Shown here: piece by piece, positions 22,701 to 33,431 of the stretch | Numbering within the stretch: position 1 is the stretch's first letter | How the letters are laid out: each line of letters opens with the position of its first letter | From: Sweltsa coloradensis | Taxonomy: Eukaryota > Arthropoda > Insecta > Plecoptera > Chloroperlidae | Reading direction: 5' to 3' | Assembly (NCBI GenBank): GCA_024449915.1 | Contig: JAMZAV010000770.1 | Span: forward strand, 124,001 to 188,000 | DNA: 64,000 nucleotides | Made by a program: the position numbers and the translations under genes | Notes under the pieces: model-generated | Told to the model about the DNA's origin: nothing | Databases searched by the model: none | What the model saw: only the letters and a program-made list of their open reading frames with translations

Positions 22701-23565
22701 AGTGTATACCCATGCTTGTAAGCTAAAAGATAGTTCGAATGTCGGCACCCAGCATAGAAATTCCAGTGATTCAAAAGTTGATGGATCCTACGATTTGGAC
22801 AGTAACTGCTAAGGTAAAAAATCATATCACACTATATCATATCGTCTTATCTGAACATGATCATGTTTGTTCTAGAAATGCATTTATTTTGTTACAGCAG
22901 CAGACCAATTCCGAAATACCCGGAACGTTGAAGACTAACAAATATATTCAGTTATTTCATAATAAGCTAAGAAGAAATACGTTTTATTAAGACTATGGCG
23001 TACTACTATTATTCACTATTGTTAAATTATTATTACAATTTAAATTCTACGTCTTTAGAGTACCCACAAGTAATATTTTAGTAATAAGACGGATTTTGAC
23101 GATCCTTACCTATTGACCTTTGACCGCCATTTTGAATGGATACCATATAAACAGTGTAATAACGATTATAACTCTTAAATATAAAGAATTTACAAGTAAG
23201 TACGTGTATATAATGAATATAGTCCAAGAAATCGACAGAAATTAAGCAATTTGACCAAGTTGAGAAAATCGACCCTAATCAAGGTCAAAAAAGGTCAAGT
23301 GGGTAATGTTTATTTTTTATATAAATTTGTAACATTTATCTTCCTAAAAATGTTTATTGCAGGTTTCAAACATTTTTTGTTACTTCATTAAAAATTAATT
23401 AAAATATTACAAATTTGACCTTTGACCTCAGTTTTGACATAGAAAGCTGGATTTGCCAGAGGTATATCATGGTTTTTTGAAAAGTGCTCGTCGTAAGCTT
23501 TCATTTGATATATGTCATCCTTTGTCCCAAATTTTATACCGTCATTCTCGTTATGCAAAGGACTA
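19778..23565. mobile_element. Long-TIR DNA transposon, 3.8 kb, 3-bp TSD (candidate new group, copy 1)
   Basis: Termini TAGTCCTTTGCATAAC and GTTATGCAAAGGACTA are perfect 16-bp inverted repeats. The inverted homology extends about 530 bp on each side (19778-20316 and 23039-23565). TAC flanks both ends, at 19775-19777 and 23566-23568. The insertion interrupts the family P arm exactly where the uninterrupted copy at 59,77x reads through. The interior carries a decayed gene. Confidence 0.85.
20440..22830 (+). pseudogene. Decayed transposon-borne gene with GYGW core and Cys-rich tail
   Basis: Plus-strand fragments in changing frames read in a consistent order: FAYDKVNYARYLPVYYLEML, AEFSVQLGDSNPFSR, EETVNKDTQTDGGTNGFSLK, FKADRKLFGRIIMIAE, MDVVFDVYRETSIKN, EEADTLILLHAKHT, NALPGLHALSGFNSARSF, LPPCNDCLLLHILRANYQTA, PDPSGYGW and a CXC-like tail CNCSRICKMLTCEC. 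I recall similar unnamed multi-copy proteins in many animal genomes; the EEADT...H and following segments hint at a PIN-like nuclease (inference). At least six frameshifts or stops were seen, so the copy is dead. Confidence 0.7.
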
Positions 23566-23612
23566 TACATACTCATTGCCCTAACCTTTTTCTGCCATAA
23601 TTGACTTATACC

Positions 23613-23916
23613 TAGAGCTATGAAAAAATAGCATTTATATTCTGATATTTAGCATTAATTTTCCAATTTTAGCATTTTGTAGCATTAATTTTTTCTTCCA
23701 CCAAAACCAAATGTGAGGAGTTTCTTGTATTTTTAATTGGATAAATTCATTATGCTTTATAGAACATTTCATCAATGTAGTCACTTTAACGTTTAGAAAC
23801 AATGCTCAAGCAATTCTCATTGTATAGTAACCTTTTTTCAGAATTGCATTTTGTAGCGTTTTTTAAAACTTATACTCCTGATTGCATCAATAACCTAAAA
23901 CGCTAATTTCTGCCTT
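23613..23916. mobile_element. 304-bp insertion with 9-bp target duplication
   Basis: ACTTATACC flanks both sides (23604-23612 and 23917-23925), and the homologous locus near 59,83x lacks this stretch. The interior repeats TAGCATT-like words. No clear terminal inverted repeat was seen, so the class is open. Confidence 0.6.
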
Positions 23917-24067
23917 ACTTATACCGTATCAAGTGTGGCCTATTTACTAATTATTTACAACAATGAGACAATCATCAAACATTATTGTGCACCGCCTGCT
24001 CGAATGGGACAAAGAAGCTCCAACTAAAAACCTTTATCTAAGATCTCTGGTTGTCTGTGTGTCTAAC

Positions 24068-24816
24068 CAGAGTCGATAAAGAAGTTTCCCCTTTGGGGAG
24101 GTCCCCTTACTCCCAAGTCAAAACGGAATCTAACGCTCTGCGCGCTGAGGGCGGCTCAAATGTGAAACTAATAAAAGCACTGCCCGCTAAATACGGTCAG
24201 TAGATTATCGATATGCAGTGACAATGCAATAAACAAAACAACAGACGAAACGTCAAACTTCAATTTTATTTCAATTATATTAGCCCAGGGCCCTTGCCTT
24301 GTAAAACGATTTACTTTTGATTTATTATTGTACTATAAAGTGTTGCGCAGGCGTCACTGACATTTTCGTACGAAATTAATCGAGATATGTTTTGTTTAAG
24401 CCTAACGGACGTAAGTGTAGCCTAGGCCCAAGGCCACAATACAGTTTTCAGACGTAAGTACGCCCTAGGCACTCAAATCGAAATCTTGAACAATTCATAT
24501 TGTCGGCCTCGGTCCTAAGCTTAGGTCTACTCCATCAGAAATATCCTCATTAATAAAGAGAGTTTACTTTATGCGAAAACATTCGACAACATTCGATCGT
24601 ATTTAATATTTTGACGTTTCACGCCATTTGTCGTCAACGACTGTTAACTACTAGTAGAAAAGTGACGTTGTTTTATTGAAGTAGTTCCATCAATCGTCAC
24701 ACAGAGTCGCGCGGAACGTTAGATTCCAAACGCCAAAAACCGACTTTTTATTTAACCCAGGGTGGTATAGGGAGTTGGAGGACCTCCCCAACGGGGAAAC
24801 TTCTTTATCGACTCTG
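24068..24816. mobile_element. CAGAGTCG TIR element, 749 bp, 7-bp TSD
   Basis: Ends CAGAGTCGATAAAGAAG and CTTCTTTATCGACTCTG are inverted repeats, flanked by GTCTAAC on both sides (24061-24067, 24817-24823). A second copy at 30780-31511 also has a 7-bp duplication. Inner inverted blocks include AACGGAATCTAACG. No coding capacity. Confidence 0.85.
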
Positions 24817-24838
24817 GTCTAACTGTTTTGAACTGTTT

Positions 24839-24839
24839 G

Positions 24840-24892
<53 letters not shown>
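24839..24892. repeat. (GT)n microsatellite
   Basis: About 26 GT units, within the hAT-like insertion. Confidence 0.95.
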
Positions 24893-24893
<1 letters not shown>

Positions 24894-25479
24894 CTGTGTG
24901 TCGGTAAACAAAACCTGTCATGTTTCTTCATATACTCAACAGAGAACCTGTCATGTTTCTTCATATACTCAACAGAGCGTGCTAGTTACGGCGCAAAATT
25001 CTTCTTTCATCGACTGTGATTAGGACCGAAATGTTGGCTCACAAAACAGGCAGTCTATTTGGGTTCATCCTATTCGAGCAGGCGGTGTTATTGTGAGATT
25101 AGAATAACGTTTACCAAATTATATTGAAAACATACAAAATTTGACCTTCATTGATCTCTGTTGGCCACAAAATTAATTTTAATCAATTAAATTTTTTTTT
25201 CGAAAGACTTAAATAAGCTTTGATTACATACCATGGTTACTAGGTTTCAAAAATAAGTTTTTTTAAATTCCATTTTTTTCCCATTTTCATTTAGGGGATG
25301 ATTAGACTAGGGATTTTAGGGGATTCTTTATTGGTTATTAAGTTTTATTTTCTGAGTCCAATGATACCAAATTTGCTTCTGTTGCAATTTGTCCTAGGTC
25401 AACTTGGATAGACCCCGGACTATAAGTTTGGTCCAAGTTTCATAGTTCTAAGATATACCGTTTTCTCTGTAGGCTCTGA

Positions 25480-25860
25480 TTCCTCTCCGTCAGAATCCAC
25501 ATCCAGCTAGCCAGCCTGCTAGCCAGCCTGCTAGCCAGCCTGCTAGCCAGCCTGCTAGCCAGCCTGCTAGCCAGCCAGCTAGCCACCCACCCACCCAGCC
25601 AGCCGGAAATTTTTCGACCATTTTGAGGCACTTTTTTTTAACACAGAACGGGTTATCGGATCGGTCTGATTTTTTTTGGAAGGTCATGGACCACATATCA
25701 GGTCATACACCGAGTTTCAAGATTGTAAATATTTCGGGGCGGCGTGTGCAGATAGCTGAAAACCCGCCAACTCGGGTAGGAGTAAACAGGGTCGAGTTAG
25801 TCATCGCCTTCTAGCAGTCGCGTGCGCTTGGCTGCGGGCGAACGACCGTCGCCCTAGATT
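25480..25860 (+). repeat. Repeat family C, copy 1, with 12-bp minisatellite
   Basis: Shares AACACAGAACGGGTTATCGG, TATCAGGTCATAC, TTTCGGGGCGGCGTG and GCGTGCGCTTGGCTGCGGG with copies at 34395 and 47440. Its left part contains about six units of a GCTAGCCAGCCT-type minisatellite (25505-25582), followed by CCCACC repeats. Confidence 0.75.
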
Positions 25861-26436
25861 ACCTTACAATTTCCTTTATCTGCTGGAAGTACAGTGACAT
25901 CTGCGTTGTTCCTTATGGCGTTTTCCATTGGCCGCACTCAGGTCGCACTAGTGCGCCCTAGTGCGCACTGGATTGCCACTTGTCTTTTCATTTGTTCAGT
26001 TTTGTAATGTTATTCAAGTGGAGGTTGACAACAATGACATCTATGCACTCGCCGAGTGCATGCCAATGGAAAAAACCGTAAGTATGTGAAGAGCATTACT
26101 TTCCTCATAGATCAAATTATGCTGTGGTAGTTTAAAATTGTTATAAATAAATAAATTACCATTACACGGATCCCTAATGAACATTATTAACAACCGTGAA
26201 AGCGTTCATTTAAATATGTATGTATGAACTGATGAACGTATTGGTTGCATGGCAAATAGTCCCTTTTAACAGAATCCTCCTGGTCAAAGGTCTGCATTGC
26301 ATGGCATGCCATTTCTTATGGAAGATTTTTGCTGAATGGACCTTAAATTACCCAAGTGTGACTATATTCCCCTCAGTCTTATTCAAGCCGGTTTTCAGTA
26401 AATTTGTAATTAATTACTATTTAGTCTTCAAATTAT

Positions 26437-26437
26437 T

Positions 26438-26473
<36 letters not shown>

Positions 26474-26480
26474 ATATATT
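26437..26480. repeat. (AT)n microsatellite
   Basis: Two runs of alternating TA split by a short ATTA, close to the Asp exon. Confidence 0.9.
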
Positions 26481-26749
26481 GGGGGGGATTATAATGCCAT
26501 AATAAAATAAATATTATAAACCATATTATATATTATAGGCCTATAGCCATCTTATAAACCATAAGTGACATACAGTTCTAAAAGATTCTAACAATTGAGT
26601 TAGAAACCTTCCTATCTTTAAGTGAATGAGCATATTTGTTTGGACGTTAGATGGAAGCAATCCCAGCATTTTTTGCCTTTTGACAGTGTACAACCTTGGC
26701 TGGTAACAAACTGGCCTCCAGTGGGACGTGGGAGAAGAACTCGACTTAC

Positions 26750-26891
26750 CCTCCCTAAGACTTCCCCAACCAATGACGGTCGCCATGACTCCGTTGTATA
26801 GACTACTGCTTCCAGCGGGCAGACAGATGGGACGTATCTGCTTGGTGAATGTTACCGGGGAGTCGAGCGTCAAGATAGCCACATCGTTGTA
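26750..26891 (-). CDS. Serine protease exon with catalytic Asp
   Basis: This 142-nt exon opens after a TAG acceptor and ends at a GTAAGT donor. It encodes YNDVAILTLDSPVTF, with the catalytic Asp102 in NDVAIL, then IRPICLP, whose Cys122 should pair with the linker Cys, then SSLYNGVMATVIGWGSLRE. It starts at a codon boundary and ends 1 nt into a Gly codon completed by the next exon (GG|GT giving Gly-Gly-Met). The reading frame is open and the substitution pattern looks normal, so there is no sign of pseudogene decay in this exon. Confidence 0.93.
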
Positions 26892-27149
26892 CTACATCAA
26901 GAAACATACATTAGTGATAAGAGCGTCCGCAGGAATTAAACCAGGGGAAGGGGGTTAAAATTATATTTGTACTTTCGTGGGACAAACATATGGGGGTTGA
27001 ATAGCACCGCAGGCGAAATTGTTTCAAAATCAGGTTTTTAGAGTGCATTTAGTGCGTTTTAGAAAAAAAGTAGGCATAGTGGGCTGAATTGTTATACCAA
27101 AATAATGTAATTTTTGTGCAGTCGATACTTGAAACTAGAAATCCACCAA

Positions 27150-27797
27150 ATGGAATTGGAACGCAAGGCTATTGTACCGCCTCTGGCCGATAATTTGAAA
27201 GTCGAAGAAACATGTCTGAAAAGTTTGCTGAATGAAAGAAGGCCTTTAATATAACAGAAAAAATTGTGAAATTTTTGGGCGGGACATAACTTCACTTTTG
27301 GAAATAATATTTAGATTTTTGGACAAAAGTGTGATATACAAGACTAGTTCAAAATTAAATTTTGAGAATCGGTTTTCTGGACATAGTTTCTAAACACCTT
27401 TAGCTACAAATTGACTATAGCTAAAATAGTTTTCTGAAAATAACAGTTGGTGTACGAATTTCACAAAACTCGTATTTGTACCGTTTGACAAAAAAATTCG
27501 TACACCAACTGTTATTTTCAGAAAACTATTTTAGCTATAGTCAAGTTGTAGCTAAAGGTGTTTAGAAACATGTCCAGAAAACCGATTGTCAAAATTTAAT
27601 TTTGAACTAGTCTTGTATATCACACTTTTGTCCAAAAATCTAAATATAATTTCCAAAACTGAGGTTATGTCCCGCCCAAAAAAATTCACAATTTTTTTTT
27701 CTGTTATTTTAAAGGCCTTCTTTCATTCAGCAAACTTTTCAGACATGTTTCTTCGACTTTCAAATTATCGGCCAGAGGCGGTACAATAGCCTTAACG
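27150..27797. repeat. Near-perfect palindrome, 650 bp
   Basis: Arms of about 300 bp are inverted copies from AAGGCTATTGTACCGCC outward, with TTCGTACACCAACTGTTATT around a loop of about 40 bases. The right arm runs directly into the 75-bp satellite. Confidence 0.88.
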
Positions 27798-27803
27798 TCC
27801 TGA

Positions 27804-29004
27804 CGCGCTGCACCTACTATTGATTACACTTCATTACACTTACAAGCGTCCTTGAGTCGAACCCTCTGTGTCTGACGACGCGCTGCACCTACTATTCATT
27901 ACACTCCATTACACTTACAAGCGTCCTTGAGTCGAACCCTCTGTGTCTGACGACGCGCTGCACCTACTATTCATTACAAACCATTACACTTACAAGCGTC
28001 CTTGAGTCGAACCCTCTGTGTCTGACGACGCGCTGCACCTACTATTCATTACACTCCATTACACTTACAAGCGTCCTTGAGTCGAACCCTCTGTGTCTGA
28101 CGACGCGCTGCACCTACTATTCATTACACTCCATTACACTTACAAGCGTCCTTGAGTCAAACCCTCTGTGTCTGACGACGCGCTGCACCTACTATTCATT
28201 ACACTCCATTATACTTACAAGCGTCCTTGAGTCGAACCCTCTGTGTCTGACGACGCGCTGCACCTACTATTCATTACACTCCATTACACTTTCAAGCGTC
28301 CTTGAGTCGAACCCTCTGTGTCTGACGACGCGCTGCACCTACTATTCATTACACTCCATTACACTTACAAGCGTCCTTGAGTCGAACCCTCTGTGTCTGA
28401 CGACGCGCTGCACCTACTGTTCATTACACTCCATTACACTTACAAGCGTCCTTGAGTCGAACCCTCTGTGTCTGACGACGCGCTGCACCTACTATTCATT
28501 ACACTCCATTACACTTACAAGCGTCCTTGAGTCGAACCCTCTGTGTCTGACGACGCGCTGCACCTACTATTCATTACACTCCATTACACTTACAAGCGTC
28601 CTTGAGTCGAACCCTCTGTGTCTGACGACGCGCTGCACCTACTATTCATTACCCTCCATTACACTTACTAAGCGTCCTTGAGTCGAACCCTCTGTGTCTG
28701 ACGACGCGCTGCACCTACTATTCATTACACTCCATTACACTTACAAGCGTCCTTGAGTCGAACCCTCTGTGTCTGACGACGCGCTGCACCTACTATTGAT
28801 TACACTCCATTACACTTACAAGCGTCCTTGAGTCGAACCCTCTGTGTCTGACGACGCGCTGCACCTACTATTCATTACACTCCATTACACTTACAAGCGT
28901 CCTTGAGTCGAACCCTCTGTGTCTGACGACGCGCTGCACCTACTATTCATTACACTCCATTACACTTACAAGCGTCCTTGAGTCGAACCCTCTATGTCTG
29001 ACGA
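27804..29004. repeat. 75-bp satellite, sixteen units
   Basis: Units start CGCGCTGCACCTACTATTC and repeat every 75 bp (one is 76) with few substitutions. Each holds GAGTCGAACCCTC, close to a Pol III B box. A partial seventeenth unit follows before the array ends in a Helitron-like relic. Units are nearly identical in length and lack unique spacers, so this is not a CRISPR array. Confidence 0.96.
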
Positions 29005-29159
29005 CGCGCTGCACCTCTTTCGACGTGTCACTCATTACTTAGTCTTTAGTCACCCACTTTCTGACGACGAGCCCGCTCCAGACTCATACTAAGTACATTA
29101 ATAATCCATTAGCACTTTACAGTGTTCATTAAGTCTGAAACGCTTAGTGTCCGCGCGTT

Positions 29160-29873
29160 TTTTATTCCTTAATGGTCTTGAGCTGCCTGTGTTACGCGGA
29201 CTTTCTTTGTTTGGACAACAAACACTTTCCTTGAGTCGAAACTTTATTAATTAATTTTAAAATTAACTAATTAATTAAATAGTTAGAATAACTAAATTAA
29301 CTTGATTTTTTTAATAAATCGTTTTACAAAAACCAGGAAAACGTTAAATTGCAAATCATAAATATTATTCGCATTGAGTCAACCACGATTCTTAATCCAT
29401 GATATATCAGTTCTGTAAAAAATCATTCATCGTAAACTGTAGTGTTATAAGTCAAGATTTTTAAAAAGAAAAAAACTTACAAGCATGGGAATATTTTGAT
29501 CACGCTCAGATGTTCACACTGAATATTAATTCATAATTAAGGTTCTGTGAAAAAATCATTACAATCGGATAAAGCATGTAGGTGTTATAAGTCGAAGGAT
29601 TTTTTTAAAAATCGAAAAAAATCTTAAAATTGCGTTTTTTATGAGAAAAAAATTCCCGATTGCGCTCAGAAACGCGGCAGTTCTAAGTTCAGAGATTTCG
29701 AAGGCCTCCATAAAATTTCATCGCAATCGGAGTATCGGTTTAGCCGGAATCGTGTTAACAAACACACAAAAATACAAAAAAAAAAGAAAAAAAAAAAACA
29801 TTCCGGATTTTTTTCTCCAGTGTAGTGAAATGAAATCTTCTCTTCGCTCGCTACGCTCGCTACGCTCATCCAA
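29160..29873 (+). mobile_element. Helitron-like family, subfamily I, copy lacking its start
   Basis: Matches the 7655-8400 copy from the GAGCTGCC...TTACGCGGA segment to CTACGCTCATCCAA. The CTAG start is lost next to the satellite. Confidence 0.6.
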
Positions 29874-30551
29874 CTAGGAAGCTTCGCAAACGCTTTTTTC
29901 AGGTGCGTTGTTGGATGAGCGTAATTGGTGCAATGAGCTGCCATGTGTTATGCGGATTTTCTGTTGTTCTGTGAAAAAATCATTACAATAACATTTTTCA
30001 AACGAAAAAAAGCGTAAAATTGCGCTCAAATTTCACACGAATATTACTGTGAAAAAATCATTACAATCGGATAAAGCATATAGGTGTTATAAGGCGAAGA
30101 ACATTTTTGAAAAACGAAAAAAAAAATCGTAAAATAGCGATTTTTATGAGAAATAATTTTTCGATTGCGCTCAAAAACGTGGCAGTTCTAAGTTCAGAAA
30201 TTTCGAAGGCCTCCAGAAAATTTCATCGCAATTGGAGAATCGGTTTAGCCGGAATCGTGTTAACAAACACACAAAAATATCAACAAGAAAAAAAAGAAAA
30301 ACGAAAAAATCGTAAAATTGCGATTTTCATGAGAAATAATTTTTCGATTGCCCTTACATAACGTGGCAGTTCTAAGTTCAGAGATTTCGAAGGCCCCCAG
30401 AAAATTTCATCGCAATTGGAGTGGGGCTATATCGGTTTAGCCGGAATCGTGTAAACAAACATTCAAAAATACAAACTGAAAAGAAGAAAAACATTCTGGA
30501 TTTTTTTCTCCAGTGTAGTAGAATAGCAACTTTGCTTCGCTCGCTACGCTC
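29874..30551 (+). mobile_element. Helitron-like family, subfamily I, head-to-tail copy
   Basis: Starts CTAGGAAGCTTCGCAAACGC immediately after the previous copy's CATCCAA. The inner AAAATAGCGATTTTTATGAG module is repeated. Its end is truncated to CTACGCTCA where Copia-like DNA begins. Confidence 0.55.
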
Positions 30552-30554
30552 AAC

Positions 30555-30772
30555 TTGGACAGTTTTAATAGATGTGTAAATAGTATCTGTTATTAAAGGT
30601 AAAGATAGAACTCGAAACAAAAACATTACAACATCTTGTCGGGGGGGTTATACTTGTATCTATGATCTTGTCGATATTAGTTACAAAGAACCAGAGAGCT
30701 TAGATAGAACGAAGAACTTCTACTACAATTATTATTCTAATAGGAAAGGTGTTTGTTGTATAACTCTTAACA
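30555..30772 (-). repeat. Possible Copia LTR remnant
   Basis: On the minus strand, after the Copia coding end (31519-31612) and a GAGTGGGGG polypurine-like tract, the sequence TGTTAAGAGTTATACAACA begins, as an LTR would. The tract is split by the 30780-31511 insertion. No second LTR was seen. Confidence 0.45.
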
Positions 30773-30779
30773 CCCCCAC

Positions 30780-31511
30780 CAGAGTCGATAAAGAAGTCTT
30801 CCCGCTGGGGAGGTCCCCCAACTCCCAATTGTCAAAACGGAATCTAACGCTCTGCGCGCTGAGGGCGGCTCCTATATGAAACTAATAAAAGCACTGCACG
30901 CTAAATACGGTCAGTAGATTATGACGCTGCAACTAACAAATGACAGACGAAACATCAAACTTCAATTTTATTTCAATCATATTAGCCCAGGGCCCAAGTA
31001 ATTTAAAACTATTTACTTATTATTGTACTATAAAGTGTTGTGCAGGCGTCACTGACATTTTCGTGCGAAATAAATTGAGATATGCCTTGTTTTAGCCTAA
31101 CTGACGTAAGTGAAGCCTAGGCCCAAGGCCACAATACAGTTTTCAGACGTAAGTACGCCCTTGGCATTCAAATCGAAACCTTAAGCAATCCTGATTGTCA
31201 GCCTAGGTCCTAGGCTTAGGTCTACTACATCAGAAACATCCTCATCAATAAAGAGAGTTTGCTTTATGCGAAAACATTCGCCAACATTCGATCGTATTTA
31301 ATATTTTGACGTTTCACGCCATTCGTCGTCAACGACTGTTAACTACTAGTAGAAAAGTGACGTAGTTTTATTGAAGTAGTTCCTTCAATTTGTCACACAG
31401 AGTCGCGCGGAACGTTAGATTCCAAACGCCAAAAAATGACTTTTGTTGGGACTGTTGGAGGACCTCCCCAACGGGGACTCTCCCAATGGGGAAACTTCTT
31501 TATCGACTCTG
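30780..31511. mobile_element. CAGAGTCG TIR element, 732 bp, 7-bp TSD, second copy
   Basis: Same ends as 24068-24816 (CAGAGTCGATAAAGAAG and its inverse), flanked by CCCCCAC at 30773-30779 and 31512-31518. It splits a Copia remnant at its polypurine tract. Confidence 0.85.
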
Positions 31512-31518
31512 CCCCCAC

Positions 31519-31612
31519 TCAACAGACGACCTTCGCACGAGTTGCTGGCTACGAGTCCTATTTTCTTCCTCAGCTCTGTGAACCTGGGACCAGGCAGCGG
31601 TTTGGTCATAAC
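31519..31612 (-). pseudogene. Copia polyprotein C-terminal fragment
   Basis: The minus strand encodes VMTKPLPGPRFTELRKKIGL, the conserved C-terminal segment of Ty1/Copia RNase H, followed by a short tail. The upstream part was cut off by the Helitron-like element starting at 31614. Confidence 0.7.
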
Positions 31613-31613
31613 A

Positions 31614-32382
31614 CTAGTGAAACGCTTAAGTCCCGCCGCGTTGTTGGATGAGCGTAATTGGTGCATTGAGCTGCCATGTGTTATGCGGATTTTCTGTTGT
31701 TCTGTGAAAAAATTATTACTAAGTTGAAGATTTTTTTAAATTAAATTAAATTAAATAAAAAATAAATTTTAATTTTTTAATTTTTTAATTAATCGTACTA
31801 ATTTAAAAAAAAGAAACAATCGAAAAATTGCGATTTTTATAAGAAATAATTATTCGATTGCGCTCAAATTTCACACGAATATATAAATTTATAAAATTAA
31901 GGTTCTGTGAAAAAATTATTGCAATAGAATAAAGCATGTAGGTGTAATAAGTAAAAAATTGTTTTAAAAAAGAAAAAACCCACAAAATTTCTATTTTCAT
32001 GAAAAATAATTTTTTGATTGCGTTCAAATTTCACACGGATATCTTAATTCATAAAATTAAGGTTCTGTGAAAAAATCATTAAAATCGGATTAAGCATGTA
32101 GGTGTTATAAGTAAAATAAATTTTCAAAAAATCGAAAAAAATCGTAAAATTGCGATTTTCATAAGAAATAATTTTTTATTGCGCTCAAAAACGTGGCAGT
32201 TCAGAAGATTTCGAAGGCCTCCATAAAATTTCATCGCAAACGGAGTATCGGTTTAGCCGGAATCGTGCTGACAAACACACAAAAATACAGAAAAAAAGAA
32301 AGAAGGAAAAAAAAAACATTCCGGATTTTTTTCTCCAGTGTAGTGAAATGGAATCTTCGCTTCGCTCGCTACGCTCATCCAA
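31614..32382 (+). mobile_element. Helitron-like family, subfamily I, full-length copy
   Basis: Starts CTAGTGAAACGC after A and ends CTACGCTCATCCAA before T. The interior matches 7655-8400, including GTAGGTGTTATAAGT and GGTTTAGCCGGAATCGTG. Confidence 0.65.
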
Positions 32383-32437
32383 TCAGCGCACACGACTTTC
32401 ATGGGGCAATACTCCAAACGAACGATACCTTGATGAA

Positions 32438-33341
32438 CTAGGAAGCTTTGCAAACGCTTTGTCAGGCGCGTTGTTGGATGAGCGTAATTTTAAACGAAAA
32501 AAGCGTAAAATTGCGATTTTCATGAGAATACATTTTTCGGTTGCGCTCAAATTTCACACGAATATATTAATTCATAAATTAAGGTTCTGTAAAAAAAATC
32601 TTTACAATCGGATAATTATAAATATTAGCAACTAGCAACGAACCACTTAATAAATTTCAGAGTTGTTCTGAATCGGCCCTGTTGATTCTGGTGTTGATTC
32701 GCGGGTGTTCGCACTGTCCATACCACTGATTGCTATATTTCCTATTAAAAAAAATATCGATCTTTGGTTGGTTATCGCTCACTCGTCGATTGCGTCGGGG
32801 CCTGCAGGGTTGGCTTGGTCGCTTTGATTTAAAATCCCCCACTGAAAATCAGTTACATAACTGAGTGGGTAGACTCTAAATAAAATTTATTATTTATTTA
32901 TTTATTATAAAGCATGTAGGTGTTAAAGTCGAAGTATTTTTTTTTTTTTTAAGAAAAAAGCGTAAAATTGCGATTTTAACGAGAAATAATTGTTCGGTTG
33001 CGCTCAAATTTCACATGAATATATATTTCATAAAATTAAGGTTCTGTGAGAAAATAATTACAATCGGATAAAGCATGTAGGTGTTTTAAGTCGAAGAAAT
33101 GTTTTAAAAATCGAAAAAATCGTAAAATTGCGATTTTCATGAGAAATAATTTTTCGATAGCGCTAAAAAAAAGTGGTAGTTCTAAGTTCAGAGATTTTGA
33201 AGGCCTCCAGAAAATTTCATCACAATTGGAGTTCGGTTTAGCCGGAATCGTGTTAACAAACACACTAAAATACAAACAGAAAAAAAATCCTGATTTTTTT
33301 CTCCAGTGTAGTGAAAAGGAATCTTCGCTTCGCTCATCCAA
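32438..33341 (+). mobile_element. Helitron-like copy with LINE-tail insertion
   Basis: Starts CTAGGAAGCTTTGCAAACGC and ends CGCTTCGCTCATCCAA. A foreign block at about 32,650-32,905 ends in a TTATTTATTTATTTATT tail preceded by an AATCAGTTACATAACTGA hairpin. That hairpin resembles the one before the tail at 52,690-52,737, suggesting a LINE 3' end. Confidence 0.55.
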
Positions 33342-33431
33342 CAACTACAACAATGCATGGTCGTGGCCATCTGGAGCCCAAGACATAGCTTACACGTTAT
33401 TAAAATAAAAATAAAAAAATTCATAAAAAAA

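Larger units (their letters stand above)
23990..25087. mobile_element. TIR element, 1,098 bp, 8-bp TSD (hAT-like size)
   Basis: Termini CACCGCCTGCTCGAAT and ATTCGAGCAGGCGGTG are perfect inverted repeats, flanked by TTATTGTG at 23982-23989 and 25088-25095. It has no transposase. It carries the nested element at 24068-24816 and a GT microsatellite. Confidence 0.85.
18984..25410. mobile_element. Foldback element, family P, copy 1 with nested insertions
   Basis: Inner arms (18984-19205 and 19235-19465) are inverted copies carrying GGTGCCCGCTATAGG, AAACGTGAAATGAACTTT and GGGTGCGATCATTCCTTC. Only the right arm continues outward. It matches the right arm of copy 2 (59280-60205) once three insertions are removed: 19778-23565, 23613-23916 and 23990-25087. 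The left arm is truncated after about 220 bp. Confidence 0.8.

Noticed and set aside
27804..29004. CRISPR-like regular array
   Set aside because: Units are contiguous 75-mers with no unique spacers in a eukaryotic setting, so it is a satellite.
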